DNA from: Undibacterium cyanobacteriorum
GTDB taxonomy: Bacteria > Pseudomonadota > Gammaproteobacteria > Burkholderiales > Burkholderiaceae_D
DNA: 64,000 nt
Reading direction: 5' to 3'
Assembly (NCBI RefSeq): GCF_031326225.1
Contig: NZ_CP133720.1
Coordinates: 2,666,001-2,730,000 of the forward strand
Part shown: positions 1 to 7,999 of the stretch, one piece after another
Position numbering within the stretch: position 1 is the stretch's first letter
Layout: each line of letters opens with the position of its first letter
Position numbers and translations under genes: made by a program
Notes under the pieces: generated by a model
What the model saw: the letters and a program-made list of their open reading frames with translations, nothing else
What the model was told of the DNA's origin: nothing
Databases searched by the model: none

Positions 1-86
1 AAAGGCTAGTACGTGTCATGGTATTTGTGGGTATGAAAAACAGAATTCAAAAATAAGAACAGCTACGCTAGCGAAGCTGGCTTAGT

Positions 87-250
87 CCCCTCTCCCGCGG
101 GCGGGAGAGGGTTAGGGTGAAGGAGGTTCGGAAAAGATAAATTCTTTACGAGGCGCTCATCAAATCAAATGGATATGCATCCCATTCGTAGAAGATCAGC
201 AAATAAACAGCACCCTCACCCCTGCCCCTCTCCCGCTTGCGGGCGAGGGG
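87..250. repeat. Pair of inverted GC-rich repeats downstream of gcvH
   Basis: Bases 87-125 and 208-250 carry related sequence in opposite orientation, each built on CCCCTCTCCCGC followed by GCGGG and a GGGTGAAGG-like tail. Each arm can also fold on itself. No gene is visible in positions 1-260. The pair follows the gcvH stop codon and could act as a transcript end, but no U-run follows. This is a common style of dispersed repeat in proteobacteria; the family is not identified. Confidence 0.6.
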
Positions 251-260
251 TATTCAAAAC

Positions 261-650
261 TCAACCAATATTCTTAGCGTAAGCTTCTGCGCTCAAGAGT
301 CCATCAACATCAGCCGCATTCGCTGGCTTCAATTTGAACAACCATGCATCGAATGCGCCGCTGTTGATGGATGCTGGTTCATCAGCAACTGCATCGTTCA
401 CAGCAACAACTTCACCAGCCACTGGTGCGTAAACATCGCCAGCTGCTTTAACAGATTCGATCACGCAGCAATCTTTACCTGCAGCCAAGCTTGCGCCCAC
501 TTTTGGCAAGTCCACGAAAACGATATCACCCAATGCGTCTTGTGCGAAATCAGTAATGCCGACGGAAACTGTACCGTCTGCTTCTACGCGCACCCATTCG
601 TGGGATTCTGTGTATTTGCGATCTGCTGGAATTGTCATGTTGTTCTCCAA
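261..650 (-). CDS. gcvH: Glycine cleavage system H protein
   Basis: The 129-residue protein is the lipoyl carrier of the glycine cleavage complex. It shuttles the aminomethyl group from the P protein to the T protein and passes electrons to the L protein. The sequence shows the family layout: an N-terminal KYTESHEWV stretch, GITDFAQDALGDIVFVDLP, and the lipoyl-lysine region CVIESVKAAGDVYAPVAG. Length is normal. It lies 194 nt downstream of gcvT on the same strand, with a repeat element between them. gcvP is expected beyond the left edge. Confidence is high. Confidence 0.97.
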   Translation of the reverse strand: MENNMTIPADRKYTESHEWVRVEADGTVSVGITDFAQDALGDIVFVDLPKVGASLAAGKDCCVIESVKAAGDVYAPVAGEVVAVNDAVADEPASINSGAFDAWLFKLKPANAADVDGLLSAEAYAKNIG

Positions 651-680
651 AAAAATTTGAATTGATTATGTATAAAAATA

Positions 681-843
681 GAATCTTTGCCGCGAAGGCG
701 CAGAGAAGCCCAAACTTCTTTTCATGTCATTCCTGCGAAGGCAGGAATCCAGCGTCTCTGCTTGTTACGTCACTGGATTCCCGCTTTCGCGGGAATGACA
801 AATTCAAAAATCTCTACGTACTCTGCGCCTCTTTGGCGAATAC
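681..843. repeat. Nested inverted-repeat (MITE-like) element between gcvT and gcvH
   Basis: Outer arms at about 681-708 and 811-843 are imperfect inverted copies built on GCGAAGGCGCAGAG / CTCTGCGCCTCTTTGGCG. Inside them, 726-754 and 771-799 form a second inverted pair, GTCATTCC...GGAATCCAG facing CTGGATTCCC...GGGAATGAC. The right inner copy contains ATTCCC-N8-GGGAAT, the pattern of the neisserial dRS3 repeat. The element begins directly at the gcvT stop codon. It contains no gene and looks like one small repeat nested in another. Confidence 0.7.
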
Positions 844-844
844 T

Positions 845-1969
845 TTAAGCTACCAGAACCTTACCATTACGCACGAATGGTAATTTTACGACTGTTGCTG
901 CTAATTGTTTGTCGCGGATCTGCACGTGTACTGTGTCGCCAATCGCGACGCCCATAGGCAAACGTGCCAAGGCGATGGCTTCTTGCATGGTTGGGCTGAA
1001 TGTACCGCTCGTGATTTCACCGTCGCCATGTGGTGTTACAACCTTTTGATGTGCGCGCAAGATGCCGCCTTTTTCACGCAAGATCAAGCCTAGGAATTGT
1101 TGTGTTTGACCTTGTTCTTGCAAGGCTTTTTTGCCGACGAAATCACGTTCAGCAACCAGATCAATCGTCCAAGCCAAACCTGCGTTCAATGGATTAACTG
1201 TTTCATCCATATCTTGGCCGTACAAATTCATACCTGCTTCAAGACGCAATGTATCGCGAGCACCGAGGCCTGCTGGTTTCACGCCAGCGGCTGCCAAGGC
1301 ATTCCACAAGTCAGTGATACGTTCTGCAGAAACAGCAATTTCAAAACCATCTTCGCCGGTATAACCTGTACGAGCAACCATCACTTCGCCGAACGATGTG
1401 TTTTCAACGATGACTGCATTGAACGGTTTCATTTCTGCGCTAGCCGCTTTGGTTTCTGGCAAAACTTCCCATGCTTTTGCACGAGCGTTCGGGCCTTGTA
1501 CCGCGATCAAGCCATAAGCATTGGCGCCGTCGCGACGTTGAGTGATGGTGATACCAGCATTGGTCGCTGCATTGTGCGCGTTCATCCACGCGACGTCTTT
1601 TTCTGCAGTACCTGCATTCACCACCAGGCGGAACCAAGATTCGTTCATGAAGTAGATGATCAAGTCATCGATCACGGTGCCTTCAGGTTTCAACATGGCA
1701 GAGTACAAAGCTTTGCCTGGCACTTGTAATTTATCAACGTTGTTGGCGACCAAACCGCGCAAGAAACTACGGACGTTGTCGCCTTTGAGATCAACTACGC
1801 ACATGTGGGACACGTCGAACATACCGACATCGGTACGCACTGCGTGGTGTTCTTCAATTTGTGAACCGTAGTTGACTGGCATATCCCAGCCGCCGAAATC
1901 GACCATCTTGGCGCCGGCTGCGCGATGGGCTGCGTTGAGGGGAGTAACTTTCAGAGTTGCTTGCGTCAT
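845..1969 (-). CDS. gcvT: Glycine cleavage system T protein (aminomethyltransferase)
   Basis: The T protein (374 residues) transfers the methylene group from the aminomethyl-lipoyl H protein to tetrahydrofolate and releases ammonia. The start at 1969 gives MTQATLKVTPLNAAHRAAGAK, matching the family N-terminus; the open frame continues 59 codons upstream, but that extension has no family resemblance and reaches almost to the riboswitch. Visible family motifs are MVDFGGWDMPVNYGSQIEEH, DVGMFDVSHM, ARTGYTGEDGFEI and GLGARDTLRLEAGMNLYG. Expression is expected to be switched on by glycine through the riboswitch upstream. Confidence 0.97.
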   Translation of the reverse strand: MTQATLKVTPLNAAHRAAGAKMVDFGGWDMPVNYGSQIEEHHAVRTDVGMFDVSHMCVVDLKGDNVRSFLRGLVANNVDKLQVPGKALYSAMLKPEGTVIDDLIIYFMNESWFRLVVNAGTAEKDVAWMNAHNAATNAGITITQRRDGANAYGLIAVQGPNARAKAWEVLPETKAASAEMKPFNAVIVENTSFGEVMVARTGYTGEDGFEIAVSAERITDLWNALAAAGVKPAGLGARDTLRLEAGMNLYGQDMDETVNPLNAGLAWTIDLVAERDFVGKKALQEQGQTQQFLGLILREKGGILRAHQKVVTPHGDGEITSGTFSPTMQEAIALARLPMGVAIGDTVHVQIRDKQLAATVVKLPFVRNGKVLVA

Positions 1970-2175
1970 GTGTGTGCCTCGGTACCAGTTTGGACAGAAA
2001 TTAAGGGACGAAAAAGCATACGATTTCCGACTTCTTCGTATGTATTTGGTTACCTTAAGAATTCGATTTTGGGGATGCAATGCTAGGCGCAAAACACAGC
2101 AATACGTCGGTATTGCGAGGATTTGCAACAACGCAGTGCGCCCCATAATCGGATTATTGAGGTGACCATAAATCG

Positions 2176-2412
2176 TTACCCCTCTGTCCTGGTACCTGAG
2201 AGATTACGAGCATATTCCAACAAGCTCGTCGCACCTTCGGTGGGTAGTCCAGTGCATCGTTCAAAACCAATCGCACTGCTACCGCTCTCCAGAGTAGGGG
2301 GAGTTTTCACACCACCCCACTGATCGGTCCTTTTGCCTGAGAGTTTGTTGGGTATTAGCCCCTTCGGCGGCAGCTGCGACCTGTAGTCGACTGCTCTCTC
2401 CCGATCAAGTGC
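2176..2412 (-). promoter_or_regulatory. Tandem glycine riboswitch upstream of gcvT
   Basis: Read on the minus strand, two aptamers follow each other. The first (about 2412-2320) has GGGAGAGAGC, GCCGAAGGGGC and AACTCTCAGGCAAAAGGACC. The second (about 2300-2180) has CTCTGGAGAGCGG, CACCGAAGGTGC and AATCTCTCAGGTACCAGGAC. These are the conserved cores of the glycine riboswitch, joined by a short linker. About 200 nt separate it from the gcvT start. Such switches normally turn on gcv genes when glycine is abundant. Open frames through this region are not genes. Confidence 0.95.
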
Positions 2413-2527
2413 CGCGATTATACCGCGAAAGTGTATAAATTCTCGGTCTAGAACGCTCTTTTTGTACAAATTTCAGTGACATTGCTTTTCATTTGAAGTG
2501 AACAATCTGTCAATTTCACAAAGATAG

Positions 2528-2556
2528 TTTACATTTTGAACGACGTTCAATATCAT
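2528..2556 (+). promoter_or_regulatory. Sigma-70 promoter of the TetR/kinase operon with operator in its spacer
   Basis: A -35 box TTTACA (2528-2533) and a -10 box TATCAT (2551-2556) are exactly 17 bp apart. The spacer is almost filled by the perfect odd palindrome TTGAACGACGTTCAA (2536-2550, centre A2543). The half-site CGACGTTCA recurs at 2558-2566, 17 bp on. A TetR dimer bound here would block RNA polymerase. The boxes are visible; binding by the adjacent TetR protein is inference. Confidence 0.7.
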
Positions 2557-2675
2557 ACGACGTTCACAAATTTATTTAATGCTCAAGTCGTGCCCTGCGG
2601 CTTCTCACTTTCAAGCCCATGTGCATCGAGACTTACTAGGTTCAATCCAACTAAGCTTACAGCATCACACATACC

Positions 2676-3344
2676 ATGCCGCACTCCACATCAAAGACAA
2701 TAAACGACTTTCCTCCGCAGGCCGATCTCGCGACAAACGAAAGCAGACGCGAACGAAAGCAAGCACAAAGCATGCGTCATATCGCCACAGTCGCTTGGGA
2801 GCTATTCGAAACGATGGGATTCGAGCAGATCAGCATGGAAACCATCGCAACACAAGCGGATGTCGCGAAAGCAACCTTATACAAATATTTCGACAGCAAA
2901 GAAGCACTACTCGAATTTCAATTACGCCACTCGATGGGCGAACAGCGCGAGCATATTCAAACAGAACTCTTGCAGCGCCCCACTCTGCGCTCGCGCCTTG
3001 ATTTTCTCTTTCAAGTGGAAGCTGAATTCTTGGAGAGCAAGAAGAATTACATGAAACCACTGTTGCATCATCGTTTGAGACAGTTTCAGAATCACCAATC
3101 CAGTCGCGACAAAAGTCAGTTCTTTCAGGCCCTCGTGATCATTTTTCAAATGGCGCAGCAAACCGGCGAACTGCGCCGCGATCTCTCGGCAGAGAGCATG
3201 GCGAACTACCTTAATTTTTTGCGTTCGGCCGACTTGTTCGATTGGCTGTCTGGGCCACAAGAAGATCTTCGACAACTACATCACCGCATGCTGGACTTGT
3301 TCATGGAAGGCGCTTGCTTTCAGAAGCCGGAGGCGAACTCATGA
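2676..3344 (+). CDS. TetR/AcrR-family transcriptional regulator
   Basis: The 222-residue protein has a TetR-type helix-turn-helix at about residues 33-80 (WELFETMGFEQISMETIA, then DVAKATLYKYFDSKEALL). The rest is a variable helical ligand-binding region. These proteins are usually repressors released by a small ligand. A 20-residue hydrophilic leader precedes the DNA-binding domain. The stop codon overlaps the start of the next gene (ATGA), so the two are almost certainly co-transcribed. A palindrome in the promoter upstream suggests autoregulation. The ligand is unknown. Confidence 0.9.
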   Translation: MPHSTSKTINDFPPQADLATNESRRERKQAQSMRHIATVAWELFETMGFEQISMETIATQADVAKATLYKYFDSKEALLEFQLRHSMGEQREHIQTELLQRPTLRSRLDFLFQVEAEFLESKKNYMKPLLHHRLRQFQNHQSSRDKSQFFQALVIIFQMAQQTGELRRDLSAESMANYLNFLRSADLFDWLSGPQEDLRQLHHRMLDLFMEGACFQKPEANS

Positions 3345-5986
3345 GCACGTCTCACATCAATCTGACTGCTTACAACTGGGTGCAGGCGTGGGAACTCGGC
3401 GCACACGAAGTTGGCGGTAAAGCCGCGCAACTCGCTGCTTTGGCGCGTTACGGTTTGCCAAGTGCCGAGGGCTTCGTTCTGAAGGCCCGCGACTGTCGCC
3501 AACTTTTCAATCCTGAACTTTGGAAGGCTGCCATCGAAGCCAGTGAACAACATGACTGGGCTGCCCTTGAAGAAACCAAGAATGCTTTGATGCAAAGCGC
3601 CAATGAGGAGTCGTTGATCGCGCACGTGACGCAACTCCTCGAGGCGCGCACCTGGACTTCAACTGCATTAGCGGTTCGGTCTTCAGCACCAGGAGAAGAT
3701 TCACAGCAAGCCTCTTTCGCCGGCATCCATGAAACCGTGCTGCACGTGATCGGACTTGAAGCTGTCTGCTCCGCCATAATTCAGGTGATCGCATCGATCT
3801 GGACGCCAGCAGCCGCGTTGTATCGTGAAAAAGTAAAGATGCCGCATCAGGCGGCGAGCATGGCTGTCGTTTTGATGCCGATGCTAAAGGCGCAGAGCGC
3901 GGGTGTCATTTTTACTCGACATCCTCGCAGCGGTCGTGAAGATCAATTGCTGATCTCGGCGGTCGCTGGTTTAGCCGACAAACTCGTCGCAGGACTTACG
4001 GATGGTGAAGACATCGTCATACAAAGAGACTGGTCATGCATGGAATGGGAAGTCATCGAGCGACGCAGTTCAAATGACGTCGTCAGAAATACTGAAAATC
4101 GGACCGCATCAACAATACCGCTTACCCATGTTCTGAGTGACCAAGATGCCATTCGACTCGCTCAAATAGCGCTTCAGACGGCTTACGCTTTCGACTACAG
4201 TTCGCCATTCTTAGACATCGAATGGGTTTTTGACGGGTATGAATTTACGCTAGTTCAGGCCCGCCCCATCACCCACAAAGTCTGCCACAGTTACTCCGCA
4301 ATCCGTGAGCAAGGCTTTATTTGGACCCGTGGCAACACGCGCGAAATATTGCCCTATCCCGTGACAGTCAGTGAAACGACCGTGATGCAAAATGCAGTCA
4401 ATCATATGTTGGCACAACCGCACCGCGTGGTCGGACATAAGCTGTTAGAAGGCGTTCAGAGAATCGCATTCTTTCACGGCCATGCGTATCTCAATGCGAG
4501 CCTGATTCAATGGGAGATTTACCACGGCTTCGGCTTGGCTCCCGAAGTCAGCAACTTTGTCATTGGCGGTCATCAAGAAAGTATTGAGGTGCCAAAGATC
4601 AGTGGGCGTGAGCGACTGCAAATGCTAATGAACATGGCGAAAGCGGCCCTGCTCTACAACAGCGCAAGAAACAAGGGTTTGCAAGAAGTCCAACAAGTGG
4701 AAGCCGAGGCAAAAACTTGGTCAACCGCAGGTCTCCGTGAAATGCCCGACACCGCCTTACTCGAAGAACTCGGTGAACGTTCCGTCAATACTTACCGCCA
4801 TCGATCCGGTATGTGCATGATGCAAGGTGCAAGTGGCAGTCTTTTGGAATTGCGCAAACGTATTATCGCGGCCCTTCCGGATCATCTCAAATTGAACGCC
4901 GATGCGATCACGGCCGCACTAATGACTGACGGAGATACCAGTGTGAGCGCGCAACAGGCGTACGACATGTTGCGTTTGGCACAGCTTGCCGCAAGAGACG
5001 ACAAGGCCCGTGAATTTCTTCAACAAAATTCAAAAGAATATGATGTAAGCGCACTAGGAGCAGAGAGCCTTTTCAGAGAAGCTTACGAGAATTTCATGTA
5101 CTGTTACGGTCATCGGGGCAACTACGAATCTTATGTCTCGCGTCCTAGTTGGCGCGAAGATCCTCGCGAACTTCATCAGAGCATTTTGGGGCTGCTGCAA
5201 GCCGATGAAAACACCCTACGCAGCCGACAAAACGAGCAACAGATTTGGGCGCAACGCATCATCAAACAACACTTCAACCTGGCTCAACGGATACTGCTAC
5301 GCGTACTGAGCAAACAGGCCAAACAAGAGTGCAATCAGCGCGAACTGGCGCGAAGTACATTTGCCAAACTGCTTGAGCGCTGTCGTTATGTACTTATCGA
5401 GCTTGGAAGACGACTTCAGGCCAGACAGATCCTGAATCGCGCCGACGAAATTTTTCACCTGACCGTGGAAGAAATTCGCGCTTGCTTTGAGCACAGAATC
5501 GACACCGCTGCCATTCAATTTCGCGTACAGGACAGAATCAAGAAAGTCAGTGAATGGCAACAGCAAAATATTCCCGATCTGATTTATGAGGGCCAAATTT
5601 CGAAAAAAACTCAGGCCAGCAAGAATGCGATCACCAAATCCAACACCGCAACGGATAGTGATTGCTGGCCAGGTATTGCCATCTCAATGGCGAGTTACGA
5701 AGGCATCGTCAGAAAAATTACGCATCCTGACCAAATTGAAAAACTGCAACAAGGTGAAATCATGTTAGCGCCCTCAACCGATCCAAGTTGGCTAGGACTC
5801 TTTTTAAAGGCTGGCGGTGTGATCGTCGAAACCGGAGGCTACTTATCACATAGCGCGATTGTCGCCCGTGAACTCGGCATTCCTACGATCGTCAATATTC
5901 CCGGCATCATGGCGCAAATTGAAGACGGAGATTTCGTCAAAATTGATGGTGAAAACTCTTGCCTGATTCGTAGCAATCGCCATTAG
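3341..5986 (+). CDS. PEP-utilising phosphotransferase, rifampin phosphotransferase-like
   Basis: The start at 3341 overlaps the TetR stop and gives 881 residues; an upstream extension of the frame lies inside tetR. The N-terminal third is a PEP-synthase-type ATP-grasp domain (GGKAAQLAALARYGLP, LAVRSSAPGEDSQQASFAG, AGVIFTRHP, IEWVFDGYEFTLVQARPIT). A long helical middle region follows. The C-terminal swivelling domain carries TGGYLSHSAIVAREL with the phosphocarrier histidine at about residue 837. Length and three-domain order fit rifampin phosphotransferase (ATP domain, drug-binding domain, His domain) better than PEP synthase. The substrate is not known; a drug or other hydroxylated compound is plausible given the TetR partner. 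Confidence 0.75.
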   Translation: MSTSHINLTAYNWVQAWELGAHEVGGKAAQLAALARYGLPSAEGFVLKARDCRQLFNPELWKAAIEASEQHDWAALEETKNALMQSANEESLIAHVTQLLEARTWTSTALAVRSSAPGEDSQQASFAGIHETVLHVIGLEAVCSAIIQVIASIWTPAAALYREKVKMPHQAASMAVVLMPMLKAQSAGVIFTRHPRSGREDQLLISAVAGLADKLVAGLTDGEDIVIQRDWSCMEWEVIERRSSNDVVRNTENRTASTIPLTHVLSDQDAIRLAQIALQTAYAFDYSSPFLDIEWVFDGYEFTLVQARPITHKVCHSYSAIREQGFIWTRGNTREILPYPVTVSETTVMQNAVNHMLAQPHRVVGHKLLEGVQRIAFFHGHAYLNASLIQWEIYHGFGLAPEVSNFVIGGHQESIEVPKISGRERLQMLMNMAKAALLYNSARNKGLQEVQQVEAEAKTWSTAGLREMPDTALLEELGERSVNTYRHRSGMCMMQGASGSLLELRKRIIAALPDHLKLNADAITAALMTDGDTSVSAQQAYDMLRLAQLAARDDKAREFLQQNSKEYDVSALGAESLFREAYENFMYCYGHRGNYESYVSRPSWREDPRELHQSILGLLQADENTLRSRQNEQQIWAQRIIKQHFNLAQRILLRVLSKQAKQECNQRELARSTFAKLLERCRYVLIELGRRLQARQILNRADEIFHLTVEEIRACFEHRIDTAAIQFRVQDRIKKVSEWQQQNIPDLIYEGQISKKTQASKNAITKSNTATDSDCWPGIAISMASYEGIVRKITHPDQIEKLQQGEIMLAPSTDPSWLGLFLKAGGVIVETGGYLSHSAIVARELGIPTIVNIPGIMAQIEDGDFVKIDGENSCLIRSNRH

Positions 5987-6070
5987 TTTCTGGAACAAAA
6001 TCGCCCAATGTTTACACTCGAGCATTCATGATCAACGAAGCCAGCTTCAGCAAATCGGCTTCGTTCACGA

Positions 6071-6105
6071 GCCCTCACCGTCCCCACTTGTGAGGGCATT
6101 TTTTT
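6071..6105 (+). terminator. Rho-independent terminator of the TetR/kinase operon
   Basis: GCCCTCAC and GTGAGGGC form a perfect 8-bp stem around an 11-nt loop, followed by ATTTTTTT. It lies 85 nt after the kinase stop codon. Confidence 0.85.
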
Positions 6106-6166
6106 ACGAGCTGGTTATATGCCGGGTAGTTAGCTCGCATTCGTTCTTCATTCCAGAAAAGCTTGC

Positions 6167-7915
6167 TTACTCTTGCACATGCTCCGGTTTTTTTTGCTCT
6201 ATCTTATTCACTTTATTCGCTGCATCGCTCAACTGTGCCCCGACCGCAAGGATCGGTTGGCGTGGTGGCTCACCCCACATGCCTTTGCCACGTGCATAGT
6301 AAGCATGCAGGTAGCCCCAATACACCAAGCCGTCGGCACTGCGTGGATCAAGTAAATAGAACGCCAAGCGTCCCAGAGGCTGATTGACTGGAACATACAA
6401 TGCACGATCAAGTGTGTCTTGGGTCCAGACATAACCCGCACGCTTTTCTGGCAGTTGTTCCTTCCAAACGCCTTTGATTTGCGCGGTAAATATGCCTTGG
6501 AAAGTATCTTTGGCGATATTGCGTTCGCTCTCATGGAAGTACATCAAGCTTTGTTGACGCGGCCGTGAGGTGCCTGGCAAGACCTTCAAGCCATGTGCTT
6601 CTAGAATCGGGCGCAGCTTATCAGCATAAGCCGGATCGACTAAGTAGCCTTCAGGCACAGGCATTTCGTCGACCGCGTTGAAAGCGACATAGGCTGGCAA
6701 TTCCATTTTGGTGCGCGATTTCTCGCCGATGATTTGACCATTAGCATCTTTGATGGGGTCGACCACGTCAAAAATATAGTTTTCGGCGAAACTCATTTCT
6801 GTGCGCAAGGGCAAACGCGCCTGTTTATTCTTCCATTGTTGCGCCCAACGCTCACGTGCGGCCAATTGCTCTTTCTTGACCTCATCCTTGTGCACCACCA
6901 ACCAACGCAAGAGTTCGAGCACATACAGGCGATTATCCTCGATGCGTTGCGGATACGTGCGGTACACATAGGTCTCGACCAAGACACCCAAAGCGTATTG
7001 CAAGGTCGGATAATTCGACACTAAATTGGGTGACGAGAAAGCTGATTCCCAGCCATCGATTTGCTTCTCTTTGTTGTAGCGGAAATTACCGTAATCGTAG
7101 GTGGGCATGCCGCGCTCAGCCATCGTGGCCCGTACATCGGTCAACATTTTTCGATTCAAGCCTTGGAGGTCTGCATCACCACCAGTCGCCCACGCTGGTT
7201 CGTAGGTAATATGAAAGCCGTGATAGCTGCCGTTGGTCGTGTGCAAATCAAAGACGGCAGCGGGTTGAAAGTCTTTGTACATGGCCAGCATCCAACGCGT
7301 GTTCGCTGCTGCGGCTTTCATCATGTCGCGATTCAAATCGATGCCGAATACGTTTTCACGCGGACCGACACCACCTTCTGGATTCGGTTGATGACGACGA
7401 TTTGCTGGATCTTGTGCGTCGGCACCATCCGCGTTATAGGTCGGCAGCGTCACGATTTCTAAAGCCTTGCGAATTTCTGGATGCTTGCCCTGCACTAGCT
7501 CACGCATGATCGTTTGTATGGCATCTTTGCCTTCAACTTCGCCCGCATGAATACCAGCATTGATATACACACGCAGAGGATCTTTACCGGTTGATGCTAA
7601 TTTCCATGCATTCAAAGGCTGCCCAGTTTCCGTCGTACGCGGGCCATTTTTCGGCACATACACTTGCAGTGACTTATCTTTTTTCATCAGGGCAGACATG
7701 AAGATATCAACATCAGCGACGCTGCTGGTGGTCTTATATCCATTTTGTTCGAAGCGGGTTTGTGGCCAAGTATTATCAGCGGCAACGGCACTGGAATTAG
7801 CCAACGATAAGCTCAATGCGCAGGCGGTCACCACCATTGCTACCCGTAGCGAAAAAGCTCGTGCCACTCGCGTTGTTGAGGTTGATTTCATTGGAGCTTG
7901 AGTCTGTAACTTCAT
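6167..7915 (-). CDS. Secreted M14 zinc carboxypeptidase family protein
   Basis: The 582-residue product starts with a signal-peptide-like stretch (RVAMVVTACALSLSLANSSAVAA) and is probably exported. The peptidase M14 domain shows zinc ligands in INAGIHAGEVEGKDA (H123, E126), a later histidine in FDLHTTNGSYHGFH, and VLVETYVYRTYP, likely containing the catalytic glutamate. A C-terminal non-catalytic region of about 200 residues follows. The frame opens at 7990, but that extension runs through the terminator of the upstream gene, so the start is 7930, 7915 or 7891; 7915 has GGACG in range. The substrate is unknown. Confidence 0.85.
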   Translation of the reverse strand: MKLQTQAPMKSTSTTRVARAFSLRVAMVVTACALSLSLANSSAVAADNTWPQTRFEQNGYKTTSSVADVDIFMSALMKKDKSLQVYVPKNGPRTTETGQPLNAWKLASTGKDPLRVYINAGIHAGEVEGKDAIQTIMRELVQGKHPEIRKALEIVTLPTYNADGADAQDPANRRHQPNPEGGVGPRENVFGIDLNRDMMKAAAANTRWMLAMYKDFQPAAVFDLHTTNGSYHGFHITYEPAWATGGDADLQGLNRKMLTDVRATMAERGMPTYDYGNFRYNKEKQIDGWESAFSSPNLVSNYPTLQYALGVLVETYVYRTYPQRIEDNRLYVLELLRWLVVHKDEVKKEQLAARERWAQQWKNKQARLPLRTEMSFAENYIFDVVDPIKDANGQIIGEKSRTKMELPAYVAFNAVDEMPVPEGYLVDPAYADKLRPILEAHGLKVLPGTSRPRQQSLMYFHESERNIAKDTFQGIFTAQIKGVWKEQLPEKRAGYVWTQDTLDRALYVPVNQPLGRLAFYLLDPRSADGLVYWGYLHAYYARGKGMWGEPPRQPILAVGAQLSDAANKVNKIEQKKPEHVQE

Positions 7916-7948
7916 AAAAGTCGCGTCCATCGACGTTCTCGATTCATC

Positions 7949-7982
7949 AAAAAAGAAAGGCGCAGAACTGAGCTGCGCCTTT
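7949..7982 (-). terminator. Terminator of the M28 peptidase gene
   Basis: On the minus strand AAAGGCGCAG pairs with CTGCGCCTTT around a short loop and is followed by CTTTTTT. It lies 18 nt after the M28 stop codon and just ahead of the M14 gene, so the latter needs read-through or its own promoter. Confidence 0.85.
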
Positions 7983-7999
7983 GGATTCATTTCTCAAAC

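Noticed and set aside
2176..2469. Open frame of 97 codons upstream of gcvT on the minus strand
   Set aside because: It lies on the tandem glycine riboswitch; the conserved bases are RNA structure, not protein.
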